Positions 48,471-60,700 of a stretch of 64,000 nt of DNA are shown here, in pieces (position 1 is the first letter of the stretch; every line of letters starts with the position of its first letter). The notes under the pieces were generated by a model, which was given only the letters and a program-made list of their open reading frames with translations, made no database searches and was not told the DNA's origin. The stretch is from Diadema setosum. Its lineage: Eukaryota; Echinodermata; Echinoidea; Diadematoida; Diadematidae. Both the position numbers and the translations under genes were made by a program. The DNA lies in contig CM067079.1 of assembly GCA_033980235.1 (NCBI GenBank), forward strand, positions 30,494,647 to 30,558,646. The letters run 5' to 3'.

Positions 48471-49992
48471 AATTTTACATGATTTGACCATTATGTAATC
48501 AAAAATTACTAAATTCCTGTTTTAAGAAGTACGTTTCAATGGAATTCACTTCGGTTGAAATGCTTGACGCGGAGTAATCTGGATAGCTGGGCCTAAAGTG
48601 CCAGCAGAGAGTGAATTAATCACGTGACTAGAATTATCCAGCTGGAGAAAAAAAAAAGGTCTTTGACCCTATTCACATTCAGTGCACACGGTCATAGTCT
48701 TCTATTACGGACGCTTGAATGTAATAACACTTCTTTTAATAAAGGATTATCAAATCCGTGATATTTCCATCAACAGATGCAATAATATGGGGCCATAATA
48801 TGATATCACTATCACATAAAAGTAACATGGGTCTTGTGATTAATTTCTATAAGGCTTCCTATACATTGACAATTATTGACAATATTGAATACCTGTTTGT
48901 ATAGTATGTGTACGTATATAGGCCTATTGTTTGTTGGTTTATTGTCTTATTATTTTCTGTGATACTGTTGTAACGTGACACAATTATGTACTCTGGGGCC
49001 TGTCTTATAAAGACTTGTGACAGAAATCAATCACAAGTTTTTTGTGTGCTGCAATGCAAGTTGCGATTGATTTGGGGACTTCTATATAGCGCCTCGAGTA
49101 TCTTTTTTAGGTAGAAATGTGCGCTTTACAAGAGTCTCACTATTATTATTTTTATTATTATTATACGCAGGCCTATCTTTTCGAGCACAGGATAGCACTG
49201 ACAAGGTAAGGTCTAAGGGGGTGATACATCGTTCATCTTTGAAACCCCCCCCCCCCAAAAAAAAAAAAATTAATAATAATAATGATAATAATAAATAAAT
49301 AAATTAAAATGTCCTGCAGCCCCAGAGTCGGCAAACACACATTCCTTGTAAGCGAGCAATTGTCATAGTACATGCACTAACTTTTTTTTTTTTTTTTTTT
49401 GGGGGGGGGGTCAAAGGATCTTCAATGATTCATTTGTGACACCCCCCCCCCCCACCACCACACTCACACCTTTGAAAAATTGGTTGGAAGTCTTAGAGAT
49501 TCATGGTATTGTGTGTTTGTATTTTAAGGGCCAATACATGTTGGGGTGAGCTTAGCTTGAAAGGAATTGTGGCACCATTGGATGTATAAGGGCCTATGTA
49601 GCCACAATGTACCCAATAGATCATAGATGAACTTTATGATTGGAAATGTTTGACATCCTTGAACCTGAAATTGCATACACTTTGTATCAAACTGTGTGAT
49701 TACACATTCTGTTCTTTCCCATTCACCAGCAAAGAATACGAGGGACCGACAAGTGGATCTAGCACTTGTGACACTCGTAGACCATCACGCATTCATCTTC
49801 CACGCACGTTTTTCTTCATTTATGTGTGTACTTATATGATATACATGTATGTATACATATTTCTGCTGGGAATCAGTCGGGAATATATAGTTTGTTGGAA
49901 ATTGATGAAAAGTGCTCGATCGCCACAGCGTGAAACCACCGGTAGCGGACAAGACGCCAAAGCACAGATACACCTGTGTATATAAATATATA

Positions 49993-50275
49993 TATAAGAC
50001 GAAGAATCAAGAAATAAACTGGTAATGTATTTTTTTTTGCCAATAAAGAATGAGTTAATTTGACTCAAATTTTTGGTGGCCTCCACCTTCTTCAGGAGTC
50101 TCGACAATGACGGTACCAAAACACAAATTCAGGATACACAAATTTGTGTTTTGGTACCGTCATTGTCGAGACTCCTGAAGAAGGTGGAGGCCACCGAAAA
50201 TTTGAGTCGAATTAACTCATTCTTTATTGGCAAAAAAAAATGCATTACCAGTTTATTTTTTGATTCTTCGTTATA
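49993..50275. mobile_element. Palindromic element 2 near (TA)n, with structured core
   Basis: Arms 49,993-50,129 and 50,141-50,275 are near-perfect reverse complements around an 11-nt spacer. Each arm carries GACTC-CTGAAGAA-GGTGG hairpin-GAAAATTT-GAGTC in outward orientation; the left arm has one base changed in GAAAA. Non-coding. It shares its fold with palindromic element 1. Confidence 0.85.
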
Positions 50276-50307
50276 TTGGAGCCAATAAGTGAGTTCTAAA
50301 CATGTTT

Positions 50308-50308
<1 letters not shown>

Positions 50309-50339
<31 letters not shown>
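50309..50339. repeat. (TA)n microsatellite
   Basis: Uninterrupted TA units about 35 bp beyond the right arm of palindromic element 2. Confidence 0.9.
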
Positions 50340-50342
<3 letters not shown>

Positions 50343-53190
50343 GTAGGTGAAAAGTCTAGCAACAGACCCTTTTTCCCCTTCAACATCATTTCAAAGCTAG
50401 AACTAGAATGCATTAAGTCACCACCTTACGCATAATATTGTGGCTGAATTCTATTTGATTGATTTGACTCTAGGAATATTCCTTGAAGTTTACTTGAACA
50501 TTGAGTGGGCCAACACTGTAAACAATCAACCACAAACTACAAGTACATGTATACGGTGACAGGTGTGTACCCAGCACCTTGACTCAAGACGCTCATTTCC
50601 TAACTACACAGCGTACAAACAACAACATGATGGCACACTCACTCACTATCACAGCTAATATAGAATGGAATTTCCTTTGGCCCTTTAAAACTCAGAATAA
50701 TAAAATAATAAATATACCATACAAACTCCTTGTTGGAACTAGAGAAATCACTTTGGAATACAATCATCAAATGTATCAACATTTAGTTAGATCAGGGATT
50801 GAAAAGCAATTACAATGTACCTATTTGTATGGGGAAGTTTTGAACTTTGAGTCAAGAGAAATTTATGTGATTGTACAAGCGTCAGCTTCTTATTGTATAT
50901 GTATCAGTATTGTCTTTGAGCATCCCGAGACAAAGCTGTTTCTTTAGTGTAATACTGTATGTTGTTTCTGCAACACTTTATGAAGAGACGACAGATGCCC
51001 TGCTAAGCTTAGAAAGGAGTTAAGGAGGGCACTCTGATGTGTTTGAGGCCATCTAGACAGCCAGTGGTGCCTTCAGTTGTATATGTGTTTCTGTGTGTAT
51101 GTCAGCTGTCAGCATGCATGCACACACATGCACAGACAGAAATGCAAACACCAACACACATACACACAAACACAAACAAACAAGTATCCAATCAATTAAA
51201 TTACAAATCTAAGGAAATGCAGTACACTAAAATAAAATATAAACATGTGATGCCACATCATCAACAGCAACGGTATTACTCATTGTAGAGTATGTGCACT
51301 TCATATGAATGATTACAGTTGTGTATTACATGTATTTCATTCTCATCTAACACAGAAGTATGGGAAAGAGAGATATATGTACATGTAATTGTATTGCAAG
51401 GCTTTGAGATGTATGGAATCCCTCCCTTGAAGTGGGGGACTGCATGAGGGTATCGATAAATAAAAGTTATAGATGCAATACATGTACAGAGAGTTAAAAC
51501 ACAAAGTACACTCATAGTGCTTCGTATTGATGGAAAAAACATAATTAGCATTATTTTATATTCCTTAAGATAGAACAAATAAATACAGGTGTAGTTTTCT
51601 ATTCTTAATACTGTACCAGGTATGCATCTGTAGTTAAACATTGCCCTTGTAATAACTAACAACATACACATGTTCAACAGTTATCTCAATGATTTTAATT
51701 TCTCTTTCCTCACCGATTTCCAACCATGACATTTTGAAGAAAATGTTTTGGAAGAAGAAATTTCTTGTCCCAAGCCTACGGCACTGGACATCCCCAGAAC
51801 GGGAATGATAGAGCTCTATCGACAAGAACCAAGTTTTTTGAACATACACTAACTACAGTACTTTCATGTCAGTAGCTGATGACTATTGCAGCACCTCAGA
51901 CAAATGCATGCATTATTTCTGAATCACTGCTTTTCAGATACATATCATCACAGCTAGGAGTGCACATTGCCTAAATATGTGAAGCAGGCATAGAAGTACG
52001 CTCTCTTAACACCTTGCCATCGTACAGTCTCGAGTGTTTACCCTGTAATTGTGCAAAACAAAAGATTTTATCACCACAAAATGGGAAGTGCCATTATAGC
52101 AAGGCCTGAGACAAGAACCTACCTCATGCAGTAAATCACCAGGTCCCAGCTATCCTTTATGTGTTGACCAAAGGGAATTCAAAGTTTCTTTCATTGTGAG
52201 ATATATTTTGGGCAACAAAAAAAAAAGAAAAAAAAAAAGAAATCTATGAAAAATCTAGAAGAATTAGTATGAATTAAACAAGGAAAATGTTTGATCCCAA
52301 ACCAAAACATGAGTAAAACTGCTCAGCGTGTCAAGACCAACAAACTACTGTTGAATAATCACTCTCTACATTTGTCTTCCTCATCCCTGCCTGTTTACAG
52401 TCAAAGAGACTACCCCTAATGATGAGCACCACCTGTATGTCTGTATATGCTGCATATCATTACTAAGTTGCAATTGGCTTAGTGGATAAGAATGCTATCA
52501 CTGGCAGGTCCTATCTGTGACATGATTATTGTCATATCTAAAACATTCAACAACATGCATTGAGAACGACAGATTCTTCTTTTTTTAAGATACTCTTTCA
52601 TACAGTCTTAGCACTTTCCTGTCACATTTCCTTGTTTCTTGTTTATCAATACTGTATTGCATCATCTTGTGTACATATCCCTATCATAGCAGAACATGTT
52701 CATACAGTGTATATTTGGGGCTGTATTCTAACTGTACAGATGTGAGGGGGTCAAGAAATAATGAAATAAATTAGCTGGACTGGACAACCTCGTAATAACA
52801 GGATCCCCCAGTAATGTAAGGACACCTCACTGGCCATAAGTGAGAAACCAAGTAACAATGACTGCTTGAGGTTAGTATCTCTATCATCGTTGCTATCCTC
52901 CAAGCTAAGCTATATTTTAGTTGAAAATTTGACAAGACGAGTCTAGTGGCAAGTAAGAGAGCAGCAAAACAGAATGCACGCTAAAGATTCCACTTTACAA
53001 TCCTTGGAGTATTTTGTTTTTGTTTGTATGACCTACATGCACTCTTAGCAGGACAACGAAAAAGTACTTGCAGACAAGGCAGTCCCTCTTCTTGCTATGG
53101 AAACAAAAAACAAAAAAAAACAAAAACAAAAAAACAATGCTGAAATGTTGTGGAACAAAATTACACAACTCTAGAATTCCAATACTGGCA

Positions 53191-54710
53191 TCATCTTTCT
53201 TCAATAAGTTTGGAAGCTACACTTAAAGATTTCATGGCAGCTAACCTCAGCCTTTCTTCTTCTTTCTCATCGTCATCCTCATTGGTTACAACACTGCCAT
53301 CTTTGCCACTAGCATGAATTGTCTCCACAGGTGCAACCTCTGGCAGATTGGATACATGGTCATCATCAGCCACAATCATTTGATTCTTCTGACGTTGTTT
53401 TATTCTCTCCCTAAGTTCAAGCTCTTTTTGAATCATTTCAGCAGCATCAACTGACTTTTTCTCTCTTTCCTCATCTGACTGCAAACTCTCATTCTCTGAG
53501 TATATAAATTCTTGCCTCCTCCTTTTCCATTCCCAAGGATCATGTCGTCTTTTTGAGCGTGAGCTTTTCTTACTCTTTCTTTTCTCTTTCTCCTTCTTAG
53601 ATGGTCTCAAAGTTTTGGGATCCTTGGTTTCATCATGATTGCTTTCACTTCTCTTCAGACACTTTTGCTGGTTTTTCACATTGTTGCTGGGACTCTCAAC
53701 ATGAAATGCCAGTTCTTTGTTAGTTGAAAATTCTGGGGAACACACAGTAAGTTTATCCTGTGATGTCTCTTTCACTTGAAGACCATCTCCAGAAGATATC
53801 TCATCCTTCTCCTCCTCCTCCTCCTCATGGTAACTGTTGCCATGGTGAGGATATTTCTTCTTCTTATACATCACATCCCATTTTCCCTCACACCTCCCTA
53901 ACTTTCCATTTATCTCCTTTTCATTTGTTTCTGGGCTACTACTTCCTGATCTCACGTCATGCCGATATTGTTTTTGTTTGTACTCTCTGGTACTACGTCC
54001 TCTACTATTTTGGCTTCTATCTGGCTCTTGCTCCACGCTCCTGCTTCGAGACCTATCCCTCTTTGTCTCCCTCACCCTGCCTTTCTCCTCAGTGTACTCC
54101 TTGCTTTGAGGTCTCCTTTCCCTACTCCTGCCGTGATTGTCTTTGTACTCTTTGCCATGACTCTGTCGATGCCTCGATTCTCTATCTCTGCTCCTACTCC
54201 TGCTCCTCTTGTGATGCTGGACTCTCCTGCTACCACTTCTCCCTTTCCTTTCCCTACTCTTACTTCTACTTCTACTTCTACTTCTACTTTTGCTTCTACT
54301 TCTACTCCTGCTCCTGCTTCTGTTGCCTCTCCTCTCGACACTGCTGCTCCTCCTAGAATGTCTTCTCACACTTCTATCTCGACTCCTGCTCCTCGACCGC
54401 CTCCCTTTTGACCTACTCCTTGACCGTCTGTCCCTTGATCTACTTCTTGACCGTCTTCCTCTCGACCTACTCCTTGAGCGGCTCCTCCTACGACTTCTTC
54501 TCCACCTGTCACATCGACTTCGGCTCCTGCTTTGTGATCGTCTCCTGCGGGTGTAGCTATTGAGTTCTCTCCATTTATCATTACCATGGCGATGGGGCGT
54601 CCTAGGTGGGTAGTCCTGATCCGCTTCTGAGAACTCCCTGCTGGGATTCTGGAAGACATGGAGGAAGTTGCAGTGTTTCCCCTTTGGACAACGATTGCGG
54701 TGGAACAGAC
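53191..54710 (-). CDS. ZRSR2: ZRSR2 last coding exon: second CCCH finger and long RS/charged tail
   Basis: The exon opens with GLFHRNRCPKGKHCNFLHVF (second finger, C-x7-C-x5-C-x3-H with the preceding Cys) and FQNPSREF. It then runs about 480 residues of RS dipeptides, lysine-rich and acidic tracts, ending SVASKLIEER. The tail after the RS block carries HDPWEWKRRRQEF and a predicted helix AAEMIQKELELRERIKQRQK. Human ZRSR2 has a much shorter tail. A single uninterrupted frame of 506 codons supports this as real coding sequence. Long plus-strand ORFs here are composition shadows of the RS repeats. Confidence 0.94.
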
Positions 54711-57700
54711 CTGGAATTGAAGCAACAGTGACATCAAAATGAATTGACGTGATTCATTCCAAAAGGAAAGTATGACTGCCGCCTTGAAATCTCCCATTAA
54801 AGGTACAGTTTACCTTTGGGAGCAGTGATTTAAAAAAATGTTTGAGATATCACATTTGACGCATATGTGTAGGTCAGTTGTATCACAAAACATCCTACCA
54901 TGTGAAAATTTTGCAATCAAGCTCAATATATAAGGAGATATCACTATTTTTCTCAACAAACCATAACTGTAGACGGTTTAGTCTAGAAACATTTTTATCA
55001 TAACTACTGTTCACATTTTGTATATATAACAATACCTAACATTACTTATACTCACTCAAATTTTTACATTGGTTGTTTTTATCCCTAACTCATTATTTTA
55101 AAACTATTTTGAAGCAGTAAAGCTGGGTTTTTGTTTCATCTGCAAATGGTAAAGAATGCCTTTAAACTGAGCTGTATGTTGTAGAAGTGTATGCCTAACA
55201 CATTTATAAGGTCACATGTGTAAAGTATGGTTTGGGTTAGGGATGTCAACAAACCTACTTGCAATTTACAGATGTATTGATATATGCAAACTCTTCAACA
55301 TTTCACAAGGTCCTCCTTACGTATGGAAATAGCAGTGTCTAATTGACATTTTCATTAGGAAGGGGACCTTTTCTGCACAGAGAGTTTTCCAACTAATAAA
55401 ACACAAAATATCAGAAAGACACGTAATAATCAATGAGAAAGTGGTACCACATATTGCTGGCTTCCACTTGGTGATGGCGCAGTACTGTGGAGCAAGCTGC
55501 TGCCCACCATAGAAGCGTCCACTGAACACCTCCATTGCCCTTGCTGCTTCCTCCTCCTTGCTGAACTGAACATACACATTTCCCTTCAAATGTGGCTCCC
55601 AATTACGGCACACCTGTGACAGGGTATGGAAAAAAAGTTTTCAATAACATACTCAATATCATTTTCCATTTTCTCAAGGAAGCTGAAGTCTGTCTTGATA
55701 CTTGCACTTTATCAAAAGTGATCAACATTTAAGAAGTCAGTCACCAACAAACTATTTAAAGCACATTTCCTGCAAACAAACTAGCTTCTGATGACGATCA
55801 AAGTGGTGGCAAAAACCGTTACAAATGTCACATACTCACACATACTTCTGAGCAAATGATGCCAAGTTACAGTGTGTGACAGAACAAAAAATTGTGACAA
55901 AACAAAAAATTGCTTGGAAAATATAATGCACTGCTGTTATTCCAATTGATTTTATCAGTAATATCACATAAAAGATGGATTATGGTAGACGAAAAAAAAA
56001 AGTCTTGGGTCACTGTCAAATTTGTAACCCATCTAAATTTTAGTTTAGTAGATATTGCATACATACTGTAAAAGTGAAAGTTTCAGCGGGAGTAATTTTT
56101 TTTTTTTTTTCGCTCAGCCGGGTAAGATGAATTTAGCATGTTTTTTAGATTTTGCAAAATAAAAATATAAACAGTAATACACATAACAAGCAAAAATATG
56201 TACATGCTTTTATTTTTGCACCAGTTTCATGTTGCGCCAAATGCACAAAATGCACAAGATTCTGTTTGGTCTTGCCATATGTTTGTTTGTTTATTCAGCC
56301 TTTCTCTTTTATTGGTCCTATGAAGATTAACAATGTAATGAAATGTTTGCTTGCTTACCTTGAGTTGCACAACGTTCCCACACTCCCTGAATTCTGGCAG
56401 AACATCATCATAGAACTCCCTGAAGTTGACATACGCTGATTCCTCATCACACTCCAGTCCAACATCTGCATCGTATTCATCCCGGAAGTCAGACCCAAGG
56501 CCAAAGTTTGTGTACATTCCCAAAAACACCAGAGTTGGGCTGCTCTCAGTAGGTGGATGTGTCCGAGAACATCTGACATTTGGGAAATGAAAAAATAAAA
56601 GTGACTGCTAGAAAATGATGAATCTAAAAGTCTCCGACAGGTTGTCTTTCTCTCTGTCCCTCTTTCTGTCTGTCTGTCTCTCTCACTCTGTTCTCCCTCT
56701 TAATACTACTTGAATTCTGTGGACCATCTTTGTTGGGTTTTTTTTTCCCTTCCCCTCAAAGTTATAAGACTTCTTCTTGGGTACTGATACACTACTCAAA
56801 ATTCAGTTCAGTGCATACTTGCACATAATTTTGTGCAAATGTCATTCTTTCTGGTGCTTTGCCAGAAAACAAACAAGCAAATAACAAGAGGGAAAAAAAA
56901 AAGGTTTTTAATATCCAAGTCTACTTGTTGATTAAAAATTGACAAAGATGGTTTAGCCACTTCAATGAAATTGTCCATAGCTGCATTCACCCAAAACTAA
57001 TATTAGACATTCAAGTTAACAAAAAACATTACAGCATGAAGTCAGTCCCATTCCTCCTACACAGAAGCAAAGGTCAAGTATGTGTAACATAGCTTTGATA
57101 TGACTGGCAGCTACTTTTATGTGTGGTACTAACCTGTCTCTGAATCGGCAAGCACCAGTCTTTGCAAAGAAGGAACAGACCTCATTCCGCTTCTCTGGCT
57201 TGTTTGCTTGGCCATGGGAAGGGTTTGGCTGGCTAGGTGGGGCATCTGGGTTGCGCCACTCTTGCGGGGAACCCTGCTGATTTGGCACAAGAAAGTTCAT
57301 TTCAATAATATCTTTAAAGGGGAACTCCAATGAGCTCATGTGAAATCATGTTTACGATTTATGATTTAGCCACAACAAACCCTTCTTCAAAAAATTCAGC
57401 ATCATGAGGTTATTCACTGAAAAAGATACAAGCTTTTCTTTTTTATTCCATGTGTCACTCATCCAATATGCAAATGTGGTTGTGACTAATATAATAATTT
57501 CATGAAAACATGCAACACTCTAAAATTCTATACTTTTTTTTTTTACATATGTCAGAGTTTGATTAAACTTCTACAATTCTCTTTGTTTAATATTACTCAT
57601 TTATTACAGTAAACTTGAACTTGGATTGCTTATGTCCTTTACAAGATATATAGGACAAGATTAAACCAAAGTTGTTGGAATAGATTCTAATTTCTGCAGT

Positions 57701-60700
57701 TTATTCTCACCTTTTCATTGCCCAGTTCCACATCAAGCTGTTTCAAGACATTCTAGATTTGGAGAAGACGGATGAGATGATCACATGACGAGGATGACAA
57801 TCTACACAGAGCTCTGTTAAGTTCACAAATCTTCACTTCATGCTATCCTCAAAACCAGGGTCAATGACACAAATTTTATGAAAAAGCAATCCCAACACTT
57901 CAAAATCATAAAACAAGTCTTATATTGCCTACATAATAAAAACAAGCAAACATAACATTATGACACCGACATCACAAACATTGTTGAATTTGGTTTAGAT
58001 AAATGCACCACCTGAACCTGGTTTAACAAAAGAACTGACCAAACACTGGTCATAAGTTCAATAGCATGTTTTACCTTGTCATAAACTCAAATCAACTTCC
58101 CTTTGAATGAGTTCTTCACCATGTCAAGAGAGCAAAAATACAAAATTACTTCGCACTGACATTACTTGTGTTGTACAGTTATGCATTATTTTCAATGTAA
58201 TCAGAGAACATCTTGTGGTCCTGTGTCATCTTAATAACATTAGGGTTAAGATTACACTGCTAGGTATCAACAAGGCAAACCCAGGACATGTTCCATTGTA
58301 CCAGGTAAAAAAGATACGCAAATATGCCGTGGATGAGAGAAAATGACAGCTGATTTCCCAATCCTGTAGCTGAGTGGTATCGAGGTTAAGGAAAGGCAAG
58401 CACACACACAAACAAATCTATATATGCAATGCTACATGCAAGGAACAGAACAGTTATGTAGTTGAGGAGATTTTCATGTACAGCTATACTTCTTTTCTGA
58501 ACCCAAAGCCCTAGAAACTAATTTAAAAACACAATATTGAAAAATGACACCCATGTAGCAACAAGCACAATCAATAAAATGCCAGAAAAGAAAGGCATGG
58601 GAAACATTTTTGTTGTATTCAGTTTTGGGATAGAGTAGTCATCTAAAATATCATCAGTTATGCAACAGTGTATCAAAATGTGATGAATTTGGTGTAATCA
58701 TTTTGAAAACTATAATAACAAAGATGTTTCAAAACTATGTAACCCTTAAGTCATTAAGTCACTACAATAGCTGCTATTCATTCGGTTAGATGTTGTGTAA
58801 CGAACCAATCTCATGATGGGTTGATCGTAATTTTTCTTATTTGTTGTTGCTGGGTTCCCCCCCCCCCACATAGTTTTTCTGCATTCAGAAAGATGCTCCA
58901 CCAAGTATCTACAGTAGTGACGCTTTACTGATTGTGGATTGGATATCAGAACCGGATGGCAGTGCAAGACGAGCGGTGACATCACCCAACAGAGGCAGGG
59001 TACTCAGTCATCACCTCAAGTTCCAGGTCCTTCTTTTCTTTCTCCTTCTCTTCCTGTTCTCGTTCCCTCTTCTGTCGCTCCTCCCATTCATCCTGTATTC
59101 GCTTCTGTAAGAGACAGAGAGCCATGGTGGTAGAGAAATGACATAAATGGTATCCCTGGGTACCAAATAAAAATCAGCCATTTTGTTTATTTATTTTTTT
59201 TAAAAAAGGTTGTACCCTGTGTGCCAAAAAGAGGTAATTATTTTGGTGCTGGAGCTAGCGCGCGCTAGCCACTGCACTGCACTGCCTATAAGCACACGCT
59301 AGTGGTATCGCAGCTTCCATGCACGCATAGTATAACATGCAGTGGCATGGGAATGCTATGTACACGCACACACAGTGCATGCATTTTTCTCTGGCTGTCC
59401 TCGAGTGGACGCGAGGTGGCGCTACACAACATGGTTACCCGGGGTACTACGGTACCCCGGGGTAACGCGTGATGCATCAAATGTCTGTTGTGTGTTTCTG
59501 TTTCTGTTTCTGTGTGTGTGTGTGCGTGTGTGTGTGTGTTAGTCTGGATGTCTGTCTGCTTGTATGTTGCTGTTTTTGGATAGATATGTCTTCAATCATT
59601 GATCAATCATCACTCTAAAAAGTCAAAAATGCTTTATGAGGACAAACACTGCCAAAGTCTGCCTTCATATTTGCTTGACAGGAACAACACACTTTGATCG
59701 TGTCAATGCATTTTAAATGGATACATGCTGGTACAGTGGTGTGTAAAGTGGCCTAATGCTTGAATACACATATTTAAAGACTCATTAAGAAAATGAGTAG
59801 TAACTTGTGTAGTCTCTTTTTTACTTCTTTTTCTGACAAAATACATAATCACATTATGCATTATCATTGATGTTTGGTTTTCAGGTATTTGGTTTATTTT
59901 TGTATTACAAGACTTTGATATGTGAGACACATTGGAAATTTGTATCATTTCTAGCATCAAAAGCCACTTAACGGCATCCCCAATAACAGCATGGGTCCTA
60001 ATCTCTGCAGATTAAAAAAAAAAAAAAATGATGCACATCAAGAAAGGTATTCTAAAGGCACACAGTAAAGTCTGGTTTAAAATGCAATAATTGCACATAC
60101 TGTGCATGCAAAATTAAAGACATATTTTCTTAGTTGAAGAACATAAAGTAAATGCAAAAGAAACACATTAGTTTGCAGCTTTTCATGTGTGCTTGTGTTT
60201 TCATCAATCAGTCCGAGTGACTCACTCTTTCAGCTAGCTCTTTTTCCTTCTTGGCTTCTTCTGTTTGACGTTTTTCAGCAAATTCCATCTGAGCATGGTT
60301 CTCTCTCTCTAGCCATGCAGCATGGGCCTCCAACCTATCAGGGATAAATGTATTCAAAGTATTCAATTACATGTTTACCTTCAACCACTTTTTTATCTTT
60401 GCTTTTTCTTTTACCAGTTTATGCATTAGATCATCTCTTCATTGAAATAATAGTGTAAACAGTGGTATTAATCACAACAGCAATCACACTAGAAATTGGG
60501 GTCCACATCAGTGGTAACAAGAACTTAAATATTCAATTTATTCTGAATAATGTAAAGGGCGAGGTTGGATTGCAAGGAACATAGATTTCAAGTCCACCCA
60601 TGTTAAGGGGTAAATCTGCTTAGAGAAAGCTACTATTAATACAATGTGCTAAGATATCTTCAGCAATTTTCCACACTGCGTTTCAAACATGGGGCTGTCT

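Larger units (their letters stand above)
48471..53190 (-). other. Intergenic DNA and 3' flank of ZRSR2
   Basis: No conserved protein-coding exon was recognised on either strand. The part nearest 53,190 should be ZRSR2 3' UTR, but its end is not clear. The stretch holds a common-looking interspersed repeat (about 49.0-49.15 kb), C- and A-runs (49.24-49.45 kb), a palindromic element (49.99-50.28 kb) and a (TA)n tract. A CpG-containing segment at about 49,730-49,975 is exon-like but matches nothing I know. Confidence 0.4.

Noticed and set aside
53760..54411. Long plus-strand ORFs (198 and 150 codons) opposite the RS region
   Set aside because: They are low-complexity shadows of the minus-strand RS repeats. 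The minus-strand frame joins conserved ZRSR2 exons in phase.
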